NCBI GenBank assembly: GCA_030144725.1
Contig: JASKMD010000029.1
Span: 14,356,280-14,420,279 of the forward strand
DNA: 64,000 nucleotides
Source of the DNA: Haematococcus lacustris
Taxonomy: Eukaryota > Chlorophyta > Chlorophyceae > Chlamydomonadales > Haematococcaceae
Direction: 5' to 3'
Both the position numbers and the translations under genes were made by a program. Below the pieces are notes generated by a model. It saw nothing but the letters and a program-made list of their open reading frames with translations. It was not told where the DNA came from and did no database searches. This document shows positions 10,762 through 22,479 of the stretch, in pieces. Position 1 is the first letter of the stretch; the number at the start of each line of letters is the position of its first letter.

Positions 10762-13700
10762 GTGTCTACCCCATCCAGCAGCTGTGCTCTCGCCAGCTCG
10801 CCACCACTAGCAGCCCAGCCACCATTAACCCATCAAGTGCTGTTTGGCCGCGCGCTGACTCCAGCGGCCAAACCTCTGCGGCCCTCCCCCTTCCCAAGCT
10901 CCAGCTGGCACCTTTCAAACAGCGCCCGCTGCCTAGCTACGTTGAACAAGACTGGGGTACCCAATGCTCGCCCTGAGGTGGAGGCAGCCTTGAGCACCAT
11001 TCACGGCGGCCATATCAGCAGGCTGCTGTTGACCAGCACCAGCGTGACGGAGCTGGCTCAGGTGAGCATTCTGTTGGGGAGCAGCAGGGCGCCCTGCAGC
11101 ACTTTGCTGGACCATTGACCCTGAAGGCAACATGCACCTGAGCACAGGCAGCCGCATGGGGCCAACACACTAGGGGTGGTGCTTTGCCGACTTGAGCAGG
11201 CCATGAGCACAGCTCCATTGGGAGCTACTCGCCTTCCCCAGGGTGAAGTGATGCATTGCAGTCAGTAGGCAGCCACCTGCCTGGCTCTGGTCTTGGCTGT
11301 GTGGGTGGTTTTGGCAGCCTTGCTCTTGGCCTTGCCCTGGCCCACCAGGGTGCATTGGACAACCTAGAGACACCTTGTAGAATACCTACAGCCAACCTTA
11401 CTGCAGCAGTGTTGCCATTGCAACAAGGTGAAGCTGCCTTGGCTGCACCCGCCGCATTGCATGGCCACAAACGGGCGCCATGCAGTGTTTGCCACGCCTG
11501 CCTGGACACTGGCACGCTGTTGCAGCCATCACACCCCCATCACACTCCCACCATGCCGCAACCCCTTCAGCTGTACGACAGGGAGGGTGGTGGGCAGAGG
11601 GGGACGCAGCCAGCCTCCCAATCCTTCCACTTGGCGTTTGTGTGCAGCTGCTCACGCTGCCTGCTGCTGGGGGGCGTGGCAGCGGTGTGCAGCATTGTGC
11701 TCCTGACGGGCTTCACAACAGTGCAAATGTTGTGGGTTCACTCACTGCCATGCAGCAGCAGGCAGCAGCACAGGAGTTGTGGATATAGCTTGGTCATGCA
11801 GCTGGTAGGCGCAGCAAGACGGCTGGCTACTGTGTGCCAGAGTAGGCTGCAGCATAGCCACCAGCAACCAGTATGGGCAGTAGGGGCCTTGCATCCGGGA
11901 GGGGGAGTCAGGGGCCACTCTCATGCATGATGCACAAGGCCAGCGCTCACTCCACACTGAGGCTGCACTGTCTTTGGCATGCGAGGAGCAGCAGCAGCAG
12001 CAGCAGCAACATGCTCAGACGCTGAGCACAGGAACTTAACTGTGAGTCAATCTACACTTAAATCAATGCCATGCGCTGCATGCCATCGCTGGGGGTGCAT
12101 GAGGTGCCGGCCACCACTGGGCTGAACCCTAGCCTTGCCCTAGCCCTTGCCCTAGGCATGAAACCCCAACACCCTAAACTGACCTCAAACCTCATCACTG
12201 GCTATCGCAGGTGTGGCAGTCACATGAAGACAGCCTTAAAGAGGCGCACCTGCCGGTGGCGGCCCTGCAGCTGGAACGGCTATGCAGGTGCGGGGCGGTG
12301 ACAGAGCCAGCCCCATCCCAGCTTGAGCTCCCAGCTTGGGCAGTGGCCACCGCAAGCTTCCCAGCTTGAGCAGTGGCCAGATCCCAGCTTGGGCAGTGGC
12401 CACCGCAAGCACAGGCAGCAACGCCTGGGGCGAGGTGCGGTAGCTGGCCCCAGGCGCATTGCTGCTGCCACTACCTGTGTGCAGTGTGCCTACAGTGTGC
12501 AGTACAGCCTGCTGCCCAGGCTTAGGGTTCGAGGCTGGGCAGCTGGCCTGGTGACCGCATCTGCCCCCACACCTGTGTCCTTGCCACCAGCATTAGCACC
12601 ATCACCCTCCACCACCGCTATTGCACTCCCCGCCATCACCCACACCCTGACACCCTGCGCCTGCAGGTCAGCCAGCCTGCCACGCAACGCACTGCCAGTG
12701 GTGGCCCTGGCCCAGCGCATCGAAACCCTGGCAGGCCAGCGGGCCGTGTCCCTGGCAGGCTTCCAGGTTGCCCAGGTGGTGCGCGGCCTCACTGGGGCTG
12801 GTCACACCCTGCAGCTGCACTCGCTGCTGGCCCTGGCGGCAGTGCTGACCGCCAAGGACTGTGCCGCCCTGCACCTCATGAGTCAGCAGCAATGGAAGGA
12901 CGCGGTGTGGGGCTTTGCCATGCAGGTGTGGCTGCAGGCTAGACACTGCTTGCGGGTGTGGGGGCTGCCAGGTGGCGCCCAGCTGGCCGGGGCAGGGCCG
13001 GGTGTGGCCACCACCATGACCACCCAGTGCATGGCCACAGGGCAGGGCGGCGTGACGGCGGCGCTGATGCAGGGGCCATGCAGAGGCCACACATGGGACT
13101 GAGGCTGGGCAGCTAGAGACTGCACTTTGCAGGGGCTTGGTTGTGGGTAGGGCCCAATGCATCTCCCCATGTCATGGCGATGGGCACACTGGACCTGCAT
13201 GGCCTACTGGCTGGGTGTCTTGCTCTGGTTGTCTTGCATTGGGGCAGCTGCCCACTTGTTGAGAGAGACTCCAGCTTGATGGGCAATGTGAGGAGAATGT
13301 AGTACCAATGGCTGGGCGAGGGCTGGGTGGTTGAGTGGGTGCTTCTGATGCTTGCTGAGGCTTTGGACGACCCACTGTGGCCCTCACCTGCTTGCTTGTA
13401 CAGGGTCTGGACAACCAGCTGTTCTGGAGCAAGCTGGCTGCGGCCGCGGTGCCGCATATCAGCTCCTGGACGCCATTCAGGGTGGCGTCGGTGATGAAGA
13501 ACCTCGCCATGGCTGGGGTGTACAACGAGGAGCTGGCTGAGGCGGCCTGGCCCCTGCTGGCAAACAACGTAGGGGGCTGTGCCTGTAGCGCAGGGCAGAC
13601 CTGGCTGACCTCGCTGACCCTAACCTGGCTGGGTGGCTGGGTGGCCAAGGGCTCGCCCACACTGCCTGCCCTGCCTTGCCACCTGCCTGCCCTGCCTTGC

Positions 13701-14329
13701 CACCTGCCTGCCCTGCCTTGCCATCCCAGATCTCCAGCCTGGACCCAGTGAGCCTAGCTGACGCGCTGTACGCTGCCCGCCAGCATACCGGACTGCGGCA
13801 GCAGGCGGGGTTGGACCCACCACTGACCCCTGCCGCTGCTGCCCTGGTGGTCGCCGCCCGGGAGCAGGGCCAGGCCATGTTGCCCAGCCTGCCCGGCAAG
13901 CCCCTGGCGCTGTGGGCGCAGTCCCTGGCGCTGCTGAGGGCCGGCAGCCCTGAGCTGGCCCAGGCAGTGGTGAAGCGCGTGCTGGCACAGGGCGACATGG
14001 AGCTGCTCAGGCCACTGTACATTGCCAAGCTGTTGAGGGCCTGCGTGCTCATGACACAGGCGTCACCCGGGGAGGGGCCCACCCAGCTGTTGGACATGCA
14101 ATTCGTACAGCTGCTAGCCAAACAGTTTCAGGAGCAGCGCCAATGGGTCAGTCCTAATGTCACGGCTGAGGTGAGCAAGGCGTTGGCAATGGCAGCGGCA
14201 GGCAGGCCGCTGCCCGAGTTTGGTCAAGGGGAGGTAGGGCTACAGCCGCTGCAAGGGACTAGTTCGGCAACCACAGCAGCAGCCCACAGCAGCAGTAGCA
14301 GTAGCACAGGCGTGCAAGGACGGTTGTAG
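10762..14329 (+). CDS. Helical-repeat protein, OPR/FASTK-like organelle type (5' end unresolved)
   Basis: Exons predicted at 10762-11061, 12211-12287, 12667-12925, 13404-13568 and 13730-14329 (stop included). Every junction is GT-AG and preserves one reading frame. The first visible exon begins right after an acceptor and is rich in Ser, Ala and Pro with few acidic residues, like an organelle transit peptide, so the start codon lies in an unseen upstream exon. After it, segments such as LLLTSTSVTELAQVWQ and the alternating Ala/Leu helices resemble the N-terminal helical repeats of algal octotricopeptide or FASTK-like RNA-metabolism proteins. No RAP domain follows; the C-terminus is a Ser/Ala tail. 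It lies tail-to-tail with the AP endonuclease gene, 226 bp apart. The gene model is good; the role in chloroplast or mitochondrial RNA handling is inferred from fold type only. Confidence 0.6.
13671..13728 (+). repeat. Short tandem repeat at an intron end
   Basis: Three near-identical copies of a 22-bp pyrimidine-rich unit (CTGCCTTGCCACCTGCCTGC) lie immediately before the splice acceptor at 13729. They may serve as the polypyrimidine tract of this intron. Confidence 0.8.
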
Positions 14330-14554
14330 GTTGGCTATAGTCCAATCCGCTAACAGGGACTGCCTTGTTACATTTTTGTCACTGTGTTTCACGGACACTA
14401 CTCCTGCCTGCAACACACCAGGACAGGATTGGTGGCTCTCATTGCGCAGCCTAAAGCGCTAAGTATTTGTGGGGTCAACCATCCCTCTTGTTTTTGGCTG
14501 CCATGGTCACCATGTCAACTCATCATCAGGCCTCGCGTGTTTCCAGTCGACGGG

Positions 14555-17500
14555 TCAGCTGGCTTCGCCAGCTGGTGCAGATGCAGGCAGGGGCGCTTGC
14601 AGGTCCGTAAGCAGCGTAACCCCGAGGGGCACGTGGTCCGAGCCTTCCACATCTGGGAGAATGTATGCGTCATGGAACTGCGCAATGAGCTTCGGACTCA
14701 GCAACGTGTAGTCTAGCCGCCAGCCGATGCCTTTCGCGCGACATTGAAACCTGCGCGTGCAGCCACAGAGAGCGCGATGTGAACAGTTGCAAGAGGCGGG
14801 CAGCCCAGCTCGGCCTCGCTAGGTTCCGGCTCGCCCGCCCTTATGCTCCCGGCCGCCCCCCGGCCGGACCTGAACGAGTAGTACGTATAGGCTTGCACCT
14901 CCGGGTGCTGCATCCGCAACACGTCGACCAGCCCGGCGCCGCCAGTCTCCCGCGCGCCCAGCAATCGCGTCCCAAAGCTGTCGCGCTCCTCCTGTAATTC
15001 CGAGCCAGGCAACTGGGTCAGGGGAAAGTGGTCGCGGGGACATGTGGGAGGGAGCAGACAGGGTTGAGCTTGCTAGAAGAAAGGCAGCAGCAGCGACTGG
15101 CGACTGGCGGGAGGCTAGCAGCAGTGGGCGACTGGACCTGTGTGAAGCCAGCACTGCGCAGGTTGGTCTTGGGGTTGTGAATGTCAATCTCCTGGTGTGC
15201 ACAGTTTAGGTCGCCGGCCACCACCACTGCCTTCTCCTGCATTGCCCAGGTGGAGCCACACAGCACCAGGCACACAGCAACCTCTTCCATTGCCAGCCGC
15301 GGAGGTGGCTGACCCCATGCAACAGAGGCAGGTACAGCTGACCAGCTATGCCTGCGCTGCATGCCCCTTCTTTCACCAGCACAGCTACTGCAACAGCAGC
15401 CTGCTGCCGGCGATCCCTACGAGGCACTTGGTCTGGGTTTGCTCTGTAGCCCCTGTCTGCCCCTAGGCAGAGATTGCCACCCACCTGCTGAGCCTGTGCC
15501 CTTGCACCCTGGGCCCTTGCCCTAGCCTCGTCACCCAGGCCTACACCCTGCCCTGGGGGCTCGGCTCTCAACCCGGCAGCGCCCTGCCCTTGACAGCCCT
15601 GGCCCAGCCCCACCCCCCAGCCCCTGACCTGGTCCCAGCGGCGCAGCGCCTGGCTGAAGGCGTCGTCCCAGCCTCCAGGGTCGACCCGGTAGCCCAGCCG
15701 CTTGAGCTCCGCGCTGCTGTTGGGCACGTAGGTGTTCACCTGCGCAGGCAGCCACCCACCGCTAGGCGCGTGGCAGCAGGGTGACCCCCCTGCGCCCCCA
15801 TCCAGCCCTGGGCATACAGGCTGCAGGGCTCCACAGCTAGGACCGGACCCGCTCTGCCCCCTGAACCCACTTGTCATCCCGCTGCTACCCCAGGCAACAA
15901 GGGCACACAGGCAACACAGGCACACAGGCCCTGCCCAGTGCATGTTGTGAGTGTGTGTGCGCCCACGGCCTCATGGCAGTAGGCAGGCCAGGTCAGGCCA
16001 TGTTCAGCGCAGTGGCATCCATGGTGGCGGCAGGGTGTGCCCGCACCACTGACAGCGCCGGGTACTCCGTGAGCAGCAGCCGGCCCTCCTGGTCGTGCTC
16101 CTCCACCCCCAGCCCGCTGCGCACAGACAGGGGCGGCAGCCGGCTCAGCGTGGCCACCCCCGCATAGCCCTTCTTGGAGCCGCAGGACCATGCAGCATGC
16201 CAGCCGGGCGGTAGCTGCAGCTCCGCCTCCAGGCCGGCGGTCTGCACACAAAGGGGGAGGGCAGGGCAGTGGCGGGGCTAGCACCACCGGCGGGGTCAGC
16301 AGCAGGCCTAACCAGCTCCTTTCCCTGATGGTGCGGGCCACATGGGCTCGGCTGCCAGGGCATGGCGCGGCTCAAACCGTGATTGACCATTCAGGAGGAG
16401 GGGAAGACCCTAAAACAACGGCGTGCAAGAGAGCAGCTACTGCCTGGGGCGCTGCCTGCTCTAATCTTTCCAGTTGTGCAGGCAGGGTGTGTCACTGCCA
16501 AGTATTTTAAAACAAGAAGAAGAAGAAGAAAGAAAAGAAAAAGGAGAAAAAGAAAAAGGAGGAAACAAAAAGGGTGAAGAAGAGGAAGGAAAGAGGAAGA
16601 CTACTCTGGTAGACATGGCGTACAAGGGAGTAGCTACCGCCTCTGCCGCCTGAGGGTGGGATTGCAGGCTGGTGGCAAGGACCAATAGGCCCCGCTGCAC
16701 TCACATGTTCGTCAGAGATTTTGGTTTCTTGCAGGCACAGCACATCAGGCGCCTCCCGCGCTATGAGCTGCGCAATGGCTGTCGGGTTCTGGAGGACAAC
16801 AGTAGGACAGCAGCAACAGCAGCAGCAGCAGCGCAGCAGCAGACGCATAGGGTCAGTGATTGCTGGCACAGTGCAGGCTGGGGTTTCAGGAACAACGACA
16901 GCAGCAGCACAGCACAGCAGCAATGCAGAGTAGACACAGTCAGCATCACATGTGTCGCACTGGTGTGCGGGGCAGGCCTGGCGCAGCTAGGACAGCACAG
17001 GCAGCAAAGAGAAGGTAAGCTCACTGACCTTGCGCCCCACACCCACTAAACACTACCTTCTGCTGCCCCACCCAAAGACAGTACATACTTTGGTGGGCTG
17101 GATAACCGCGTGGTCGCTGGGAATTGAACCCCTTACCTGCGCTGAGCAAGTCCCTGTTCTTGTGTGCTCATGATCACCCTCCAAGCAACCCCTCCTACTT
17201 GAGCGCACTGTCACATGCCATTGTCCTTACTATGAAGACATTGCATTGGCGCTATACCATATGAACACCAGGGCTGGAAGCCAAGGGGGCCGGTCCATCC
17301 AAACAGCAGGCGCCTGAATGCCATGACATGGGCATACATGCATGCATGCATGATGATGTTGGTTTTACACTGTAACACACGCAGGCTGGTGCATGCATGC
17401 AGTCAGCCCTCCCACCTTCCTCAGCAGCCCTCTCAGCCCAGCCACGTTCCAGGTCATGACCTTTGTGATGGGCCCACTGTGGTCCTCTGGCAGTGGCTTG

Positions 17501-18137
17501 CGCAGGGACTCAGAATACACCACCCCTGCGGCCAAACATAACACCCATGCATTCCCCATGGGTGCCCCACGCACAGCTTCCTGCAGCTGCCATGCCGGGC
17601 GTGAGCCCCAGTCCTACACTGTCAAAACATGTTGCGCATCTTAGACAAGGGGTATAGACAAAGGGCAAGCGGCACGGCCTGCCACAGGTGGTGAGCTCAG
17701 GCACCACACCCTACATGGTTCAAGTGCCAAGCAGCTGGCTGGCGGCTGTGACAATGCAGCCATAGCCCAATGTCGACCACGCATCAGGCAGCAGGTGCTG
17801 GGCACAATGCATTGCAGCGCTGTACTCACCGGCCTGCCTGCATCGCACCCTCACCACCACACAGGCCTCCATGTGGCATGTTTTTTTCCAAGTGCCATGC
17901 AAGGATACTGGCCATAGGCCACTACACAGGGGCTTTCGCACACAGCCCCTGTTGCCCCGCTCACTTTCAACTCGTGGTGCAGCTTTCTTGCGGCTCTTCT
18001 TAGCCCCTCCGGCTGAAGGAACAGCGTCTGGGGCTCCTTCCACCACCACAGCCGGTGCTCCCGCCCCCGCCTCCTCACGCGCTGCACCCCCGCCGGTGGG
18101 TTGGGCTGCTGCTGGGCCAGGCTCTGACGCTGCACCA
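14555..18137 (-). CDS. AP endonuclease, APE1/exonuclease III family
   Basis: Base-excision-repair endonuclease that cuts DNA 5' of abasic sites. Exons in coding order on the minus strand: about 18137-17965 (basic, [12 protein letters not shown]-like), 17525-17416, 16788-16705, 16241-16047, 15739-15629, 15236-15138, 15012-14870, 14750-14555. Junctions agree in phase; two donors are GTCC, weaker than consensus. Family motifs in order: [10 protein letters not shown] (metal/phosphate Asn), CLQETK (metal Glu), NTYVPNSS (Tyr), AGDLNCAH (catalytic Asp/Asn), GWRLDY, and GSDHVPL (Asp/His pair) near the end. Between the exons at 15629 and 15236 about ten residues expected from the family are missing, so a micro-exon is probably unfound. 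The ATG is not resolved. A minus-strand TGTAA at 14368-14372 is a plausible algal polyadenylation signal. Nuclear location is inferred from the basic N-terminus. Confidence 0.9.
16512..16600 (+). repeat. Polypurine (GAA/GGA-rich) tract
   Basis: Nearly 90 bases of only A and G on the plus strand, rich in AAGAAG and AAAAGG words. It sits in an intron of the AP endonuclease gene, so the transcribed strand reads polypyrimidine (TTC/TTT). Such tracts can adopt triplex structures (established for GAA repeats); any effect here is inference. Confidence 0.9.
17111..17190 (-). other. tRNA-like segment inside an intron
   Basis: Read on the minus strand, the ends pair as a 7-bp acceptor-like stem (GGTTGCT with AGCGACC, one G-U) and a T-loop-like GGTTCAATTCC lies at the usual distance from the 3' end. 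The D-arm and A-box do not match and the anticodon arm is poor. It is more likely a degenerate tRNA or tRNA-derived SINE than a functional tRNA. It lies in the AP endonuclease gene, in the intron between the exons ending at 17416 and starting at 16788. Confidence 0.22.
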
Positions 18138-18299
18138 CTGCAGCCAGGGTAGTGTGCCTAGGGCAACGCTGCAAGGCAGCAGCCAGGGCAATGATGCAGG
18201 CATGGCGCTGGGTGGCATACTTGGTGAAATGTGTGTTGGTCATAACTGCACAACGCCTAGTGGTACCAAGGCATTGCTATGGTGACTGGACTGGGCAGA

Positions 18300-19005
18300 T
18301 ATTGCCTGAGCCGCGTCATGCCCTGGTATTTGAAATGATTAGAGCAGGCAGCGCCCCAGGCAGTAGCTGCTCTCTTGCACGCTGTTGTTTTAGGGTCTTG
18401 TCCTCCTCCTAAATGGTCGACCGCTTTTGAGCCGCGCCATGCCCTGGCAGCTGAGCCCATGTGGCCAGCGCCATTAGGGAAGGAGCTGGTGAGGCCTGCT
18501 GCTGACCCCTCCGGTGGTGCTAGCCCCAGCAGTGGTACTGCAAGGTGGGTAGGGGCAGAGCGAGTCAGGTGCTGGCTGTGGAGCATTGCAGCCTGTATGC
18601 CCAGGGCTGGATGGGGGTGCAGGGGGTCACCCTGCTGCCACGCGCCTAGCGGTGGGTGGCTGCCTGCACAGGTGAACACCTACGTGCCCAACAGCAGCAC
18701 GGAGCTCAAGCGGCTGGGCTACCGGGTCGACCCTGGAGGCTGGGACGATGCCTTCAGCCAGGCGCTGCGCCGCTGGGACCAGGTCAGGGCTGGGGGGTGG
18801 GGCTGGGCCAGGGCTGTCAAGGGCAGGGCGCTGCCGGGTTGAGAGCTGAGCCCCCAGGGCAGGGTGTAGGCCTGGGTGACGAGGCTAGGCCCAGGGCCCA
18901 GGGTGCAGGGGCACAGGCTCAGCAGGTGGGTGGCAATCTCTGCCTAGGGGCAGACACGGGCTGCAGGGCAGAACCAGACCAAGTGCCTCGCTGGGATTGC
19001 CGGAC
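18300..19005 (+). pseudogene. Inverted partial duplicate of the AP endonuclease gene
   Basis: This stretch repeats, in opposite orientation, parts of 15400-16480. 18300-18530 matches the intron around 16265-16480, and 18575-19005 matches 15405-15860 including the whole exon encoding NTYVPNSS...GYRVDPGG; the piece between is missing. In the copy one residue of that exon differs (SST for SSA) and the splice sites on both sides survive. Only this exon is present, without the others, so it cannot encode the enzyme. The copy lies upstream of the parent gene's 5' end, on the opposite strand, so the two can form a hairpin with a loop of about 1.8 kb. Confidence 0.88.
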
Positions 19006-20130
19006 TGGACCTGTGACGCAGCGAACCTGACCATGCGTTGCCAAGAGGGCTGCAAGTGACGGCTGATGTCCCTGGCCTATGCTGCCCGCCGAGTGCAGTG
19101 AGGCCCCAGGCCTTGGCTACTAGCGTTTTGGTTAGTCTTATTGAGCAGCAGCTGGTAGAAGAACCGCAGGGCTTGGCAGCAAGGTGGAAGGCAGGGTCGT
19201 TCATCAGGCACCGCATGGGTGTGTTCAAGTTTCACTCCACCCTACACCTCCTGACAGTGAGCGACACAGCAGCAGCACGTGACACAGCAGCTTGTGTTGA
19301 GGCTCAGTGGTAAGCACGCCAGGGGTTATGCAACAGTGTAGGTGGGAGGGCCTTGCAGTGACTTGTATTCTAACAGTTGCCAGGGTGGAAATGAGGTTGG
19401 GTTGGGGAGATGATGCGGTGTGACATGTGATGGAATGTGCGGGTTGATGTGTGATGGGTGACATGTGATGAGCAGCAGTGGTGTTGTGTGGTTAGGGTGA
19501 TATGCCATCAGCACTCACTTGGACACTGTGGCAGCTACAGCGCTCGACTCCTTAGCCTCTGCCTCATGCGCATCTACTGCCTGCTTGCTGCTCTTCGTAC
19601 GTTTGCGTGGCCTACTTCCATGGAGCAACAGCATCGTCATAGACCATGATGGTGTGCAGCCAGCCACGCAGTGTGGACAACTGGCACAGACCTGGCTGCC
19701 TCTGTAGCTGCTTCACTGCTTGGTGCAGCCCGTGGCTTCAGCGGGCGCCCCATTGGTGCTGCTGGGACCCCGTGACTCCGGCCAACCCTGGAACAAATCG
19801 AAACAAGTTGGCATCACGCCGAAGTCAGGCAGCGCAGGCTTGCGCGTTTTAACACTCACGACGTACTGAGGCGCGCAACCGGGCTCAGAATTGTTAGGCG
19901 GGATGGTAGCCAACACAACACAAGTCTTTGTATGGCAGGGCCTGGTAGACGGCACAGACCACGGCTGAGCATCGACAGGGTGCAGCAGCAATGTCTACAC
20001 AACCAGCATTTGCTACTGTGTAACCCAAGCCTCACACACCAGCCTAGACTGCGCCCTGCACCATTTAGACATGGCTTGACTTGGCAAGGAAGGATCATGC
20101 AAATGTGCATTGATCTATGTCGCCTTGCAG
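19006..20130. other. No recognised gene
   Basis: Short open frames exist on both strands but show no domain I recognise. A TGTGATGGG-type low-complexity patch lies at about 19420-19480. The last 80 bases, up to the start of the candidate terminal inverted repeat at 20131, may be the upstream half of the Fanzor-like fragment that resumes at 22548; this is inference from position only. Confidence 0.35.
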
Positions 20131-20718
20131 GTGGTCACCCCCGCCATTGGCGGACCCCCTGATAAAATCTTACTGGTCTTTACGAGTTTCACAGCGATTT
20201 TAGCGCAGGGCGGTGCAGCTCATCAAAGCGAAGCTAGCGGGCTGCTCGGGCTGATGTGCACCTGTGCCGGGGCGGGCGGGGGTGCTGAGAGACTAGGTCG
20301 CGTTGTGTTGGGAATAGCCTACTTAGTGGGGCTGTGATCAGAGAACAGCTATCGCGCTCAGCGGCTCAGCGGGCGCAGTACCCCCCCTGACATGTGTTCT
20401 AGTTAGGGCGTGCCCGATATTAATATCTGCCTGATGTTTTGGGTAGTAGAGGTATTAATACCGGTACTAGAGGTATTACTACCTGGAAGTGGCACTTATG
20501 CGAGAGGTCCCTAGATCGAATCCTGTCGGGCTTGGGTATTTTCACCTTCGGAGTGATAGAAAGAAGGAATAGGCATAGGATCGCTAGTCGATTGGACCAG
20601 CCTGTTAGGGATGTCGGTTTACAACAGTGGCAAAGCCCGCAACGGCGGCCGGTGCAACATGCAACACACAATTGAACTGAAAACACCATGCCACACAGCC
20701 AGCCCCTATAGTTGATGC

Positions 20719-20995
20719 TTAATTCATGATGTCAATCAGGGTGTCTTGGACGGCTGGCGTGTCATCATCACTGTCAGTTGTCGGCACGTTGGCCTTCAGG
20801 TACACTTCACGCTTTGCGGCCTCCACGCTGAACTTGTTGCGTAGAGCATTGTGATAGGTGTGGCCCCACATTGACCAGTTGCGTCTTGCAGCTGCGGTAG
20901 AGGCATGCGCTGACAACAAGCGTTGCGCAGCCTTGGCCAGGATGGGGTGGTGCTGCTTGGAGCTTTTGGAACGATTGGCGAGGTTCAATGGAGCT
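20719..20995 (-). pseudogene. hAT transposase C-terminal dimerisation region, fragment
   Basis: The minus strand encodes a segment ending at 20719 with [20 protein letters not shown], followed by a lysine-rich stretch ([12 protein letters not shown]) and an acidic tail. The pattern R-N-W-S-x-W-G/H...N-x-L is typical of the hAT C-terminal dimerisation domain. Upstream the frame runs into a GGGCT array, so the rest of the transposase is absent or split by the repeat. The fragment agrees with the hAT-type ends and 8-bp duplication around it. No catalytic residues are present. Confidence 0.72.
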
Positions 20996-21146
20996 GGGCT
21001 GGGCTGGGCTGGGCTGGGCTGGGCTGGGCTGGGCTGGGCTGGGCTGGGCTGGGCTGGGCTGGGCTGGGCTGGGCTGGGCTGGGCTGGGCTGGGCTGGGCT
21101 GGGCTGGGCTGGGCTGGGCTGGGCTGGGCTGGGCTGGGCTGGGCTA
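20991..21146. repeat. GGGCT pentamer array inside the hAT element
   Basis: About 31 uninterrupted copies of GGGCT, the same unit as the array at 1838-2275. It borders the transposase fragment. Since it lies within the boundaries set by the target duplication, it either travelled with the element or grew after insertion. Confidence 0.95.
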
Positions 21147-21901
21147 GGCGGGGCGGAGCCGGGCGGGGCGGTGTAGGGCTAGGTAGGGGTGGGTGCTGGT
21201 GGAGGAGGCATAGGCAGCAAGCATCAACAGGCATAAGCAAGCCTAGCCTAGCAGAAGCTACACTATACAAACTTACGTGATTTCAACTCCTCAAATACAG
21301 AAGCGTTGGTAGAAGCTGTCCGTAACGTCTTCCACTCGCCACTATGTACCATCATGACCAAAGCATCCTGGCTGCGCTTCAGATCGACACAGATGAGGTA
21401 TGGCAAAGCGTGTGGCACAGTGCGTAGAGTAGAGCGGTGTAAGATAGAGCAGGCAACAACACAAGACTGACCTGTTGGGTTGGGAAGTGGTGGTGGTTGC
21501 TCGGCGGCTGGGCGCTGCTTGCAGTACTTGTCATGCTGAGATTGCGCGTGGCTGAGGTTGCAGCACGACGAATTCGCGCCGCACAGGAGGCATACGAGTA
21601 AGACGACCTTCTGGGTTACATCTAGTTTTATCCGCGCACGGCATTGCTCTGGTTAAGCTGGTTGTAAAGGTCGAGGACAGAGACTGTCTTTTTCTTGTGC
21701 TGTTGTGTCCAGCCACGAGCTTCGGCTGGAGGATGTGGGTCTTGGGTATCGGGAGTAGGACTGACAGGCGTAGCCATAGCGCTAGTGGCGCTGATGGGTG
21801 CCGCCGGTGGGCCGGTGAGGTATTAATACCTCGTTCAAATTCCTCAGGGTATTAATACCTGGGTATTATTAATATCTGGCCGGGAACGCCCTAGTTCTAG
21901 T

Positions 21902-22479
21902 GCTAGTGCTAGTGCTGATGACATGTTTGAGGGTGTTTGTAGGGCGTGTGGCCTGTCCCTGCACCCGAACAGCGTGCAACTCGTGTCGGGTCAAATTCCT
22001 TAAATAAGGCACTTTTTCCGGCCGGTTATCTGTCCAACCAGGACGTCAAATGATGAATTGCCAGTTCTGTGCGGCTCCTTGTGTGGGTTCCTAACGTGTC
22101 ATAAGAACAGAAACGCGGTGTCTTGATGTGTGGGCCATTCCATGTGTGGGCGGTAATCACAGTTAACGGCTCAGTTTCTGCATCTTTTCGACTGATTCTA
22201 GCTGCTTCAGGCTGTGAAGGAACCACTGGCATCAATGATAAGAAGACCTTGAAGTTCCTGTCACATGTGGACTGAACCCGTGTTGAAGAAGCGTTGAAAA
22301 ATAGTTTGGATGCGCCTTTCACGCCGCGCTGGGTCCCGGCTGCCTATAGCCGTCGTTGTTTGTGTCTGCGACGCTACAGAACACGTCGCGTGTTGGGGGC
22401 CAGCCTCCCGGCAAAGCGCTGGGCCTGGCCGCACTCTAGTTAGGCCATAAGCAGCTCATCGCACGAATCGGCGGTCTCA
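21902..22479. other. No recognised gene
   Basis: Between the hAT element and the right inverted repeat. Contains CTAGTG micro-repeats directly after the hAT duplication, and a 98-codon minus-strand open frame (22026-22322) with no domain I recognise. Confidence 0.4.

Larger units (their letters stand above)
20404..21893. mobile_element. hAT transposon, internally deleted, TSD GTTCTAGT
   Basis: A 1490-bp element. The left end reads TAGGGCGTGCCCG and the right end, reverse-complemented, TAGGGCGTTCCCG (12 of 13 match), each followed by AT-rich TATTAATA palindromes. The 8 bases on both sides are identical (GTTCTAGT at 20396-20403 and 21894-21901), the target-duplication length of the hAT superfamily. 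Inside is a minus-strand transposase C-terminus and a GGGCT array. At 1.5 kb it is too short to encode a full transposase, so it is probably non-autonomous. Confidence 0.9.

Noticed and set aside
17851..18243. ATG-initiated 130-codon minus frame as start of the AP endonuclease
   Set aside because: Its phase does not fit the next exon, whereas the overlapping KKSRKKAAP frame does.
20719..21270. 183-codon minus-strand protein with [10 protein letters not shown] tail
   Set aside because: Only the C-terminal third is transposase; the rest is the GGGCT array read backward.
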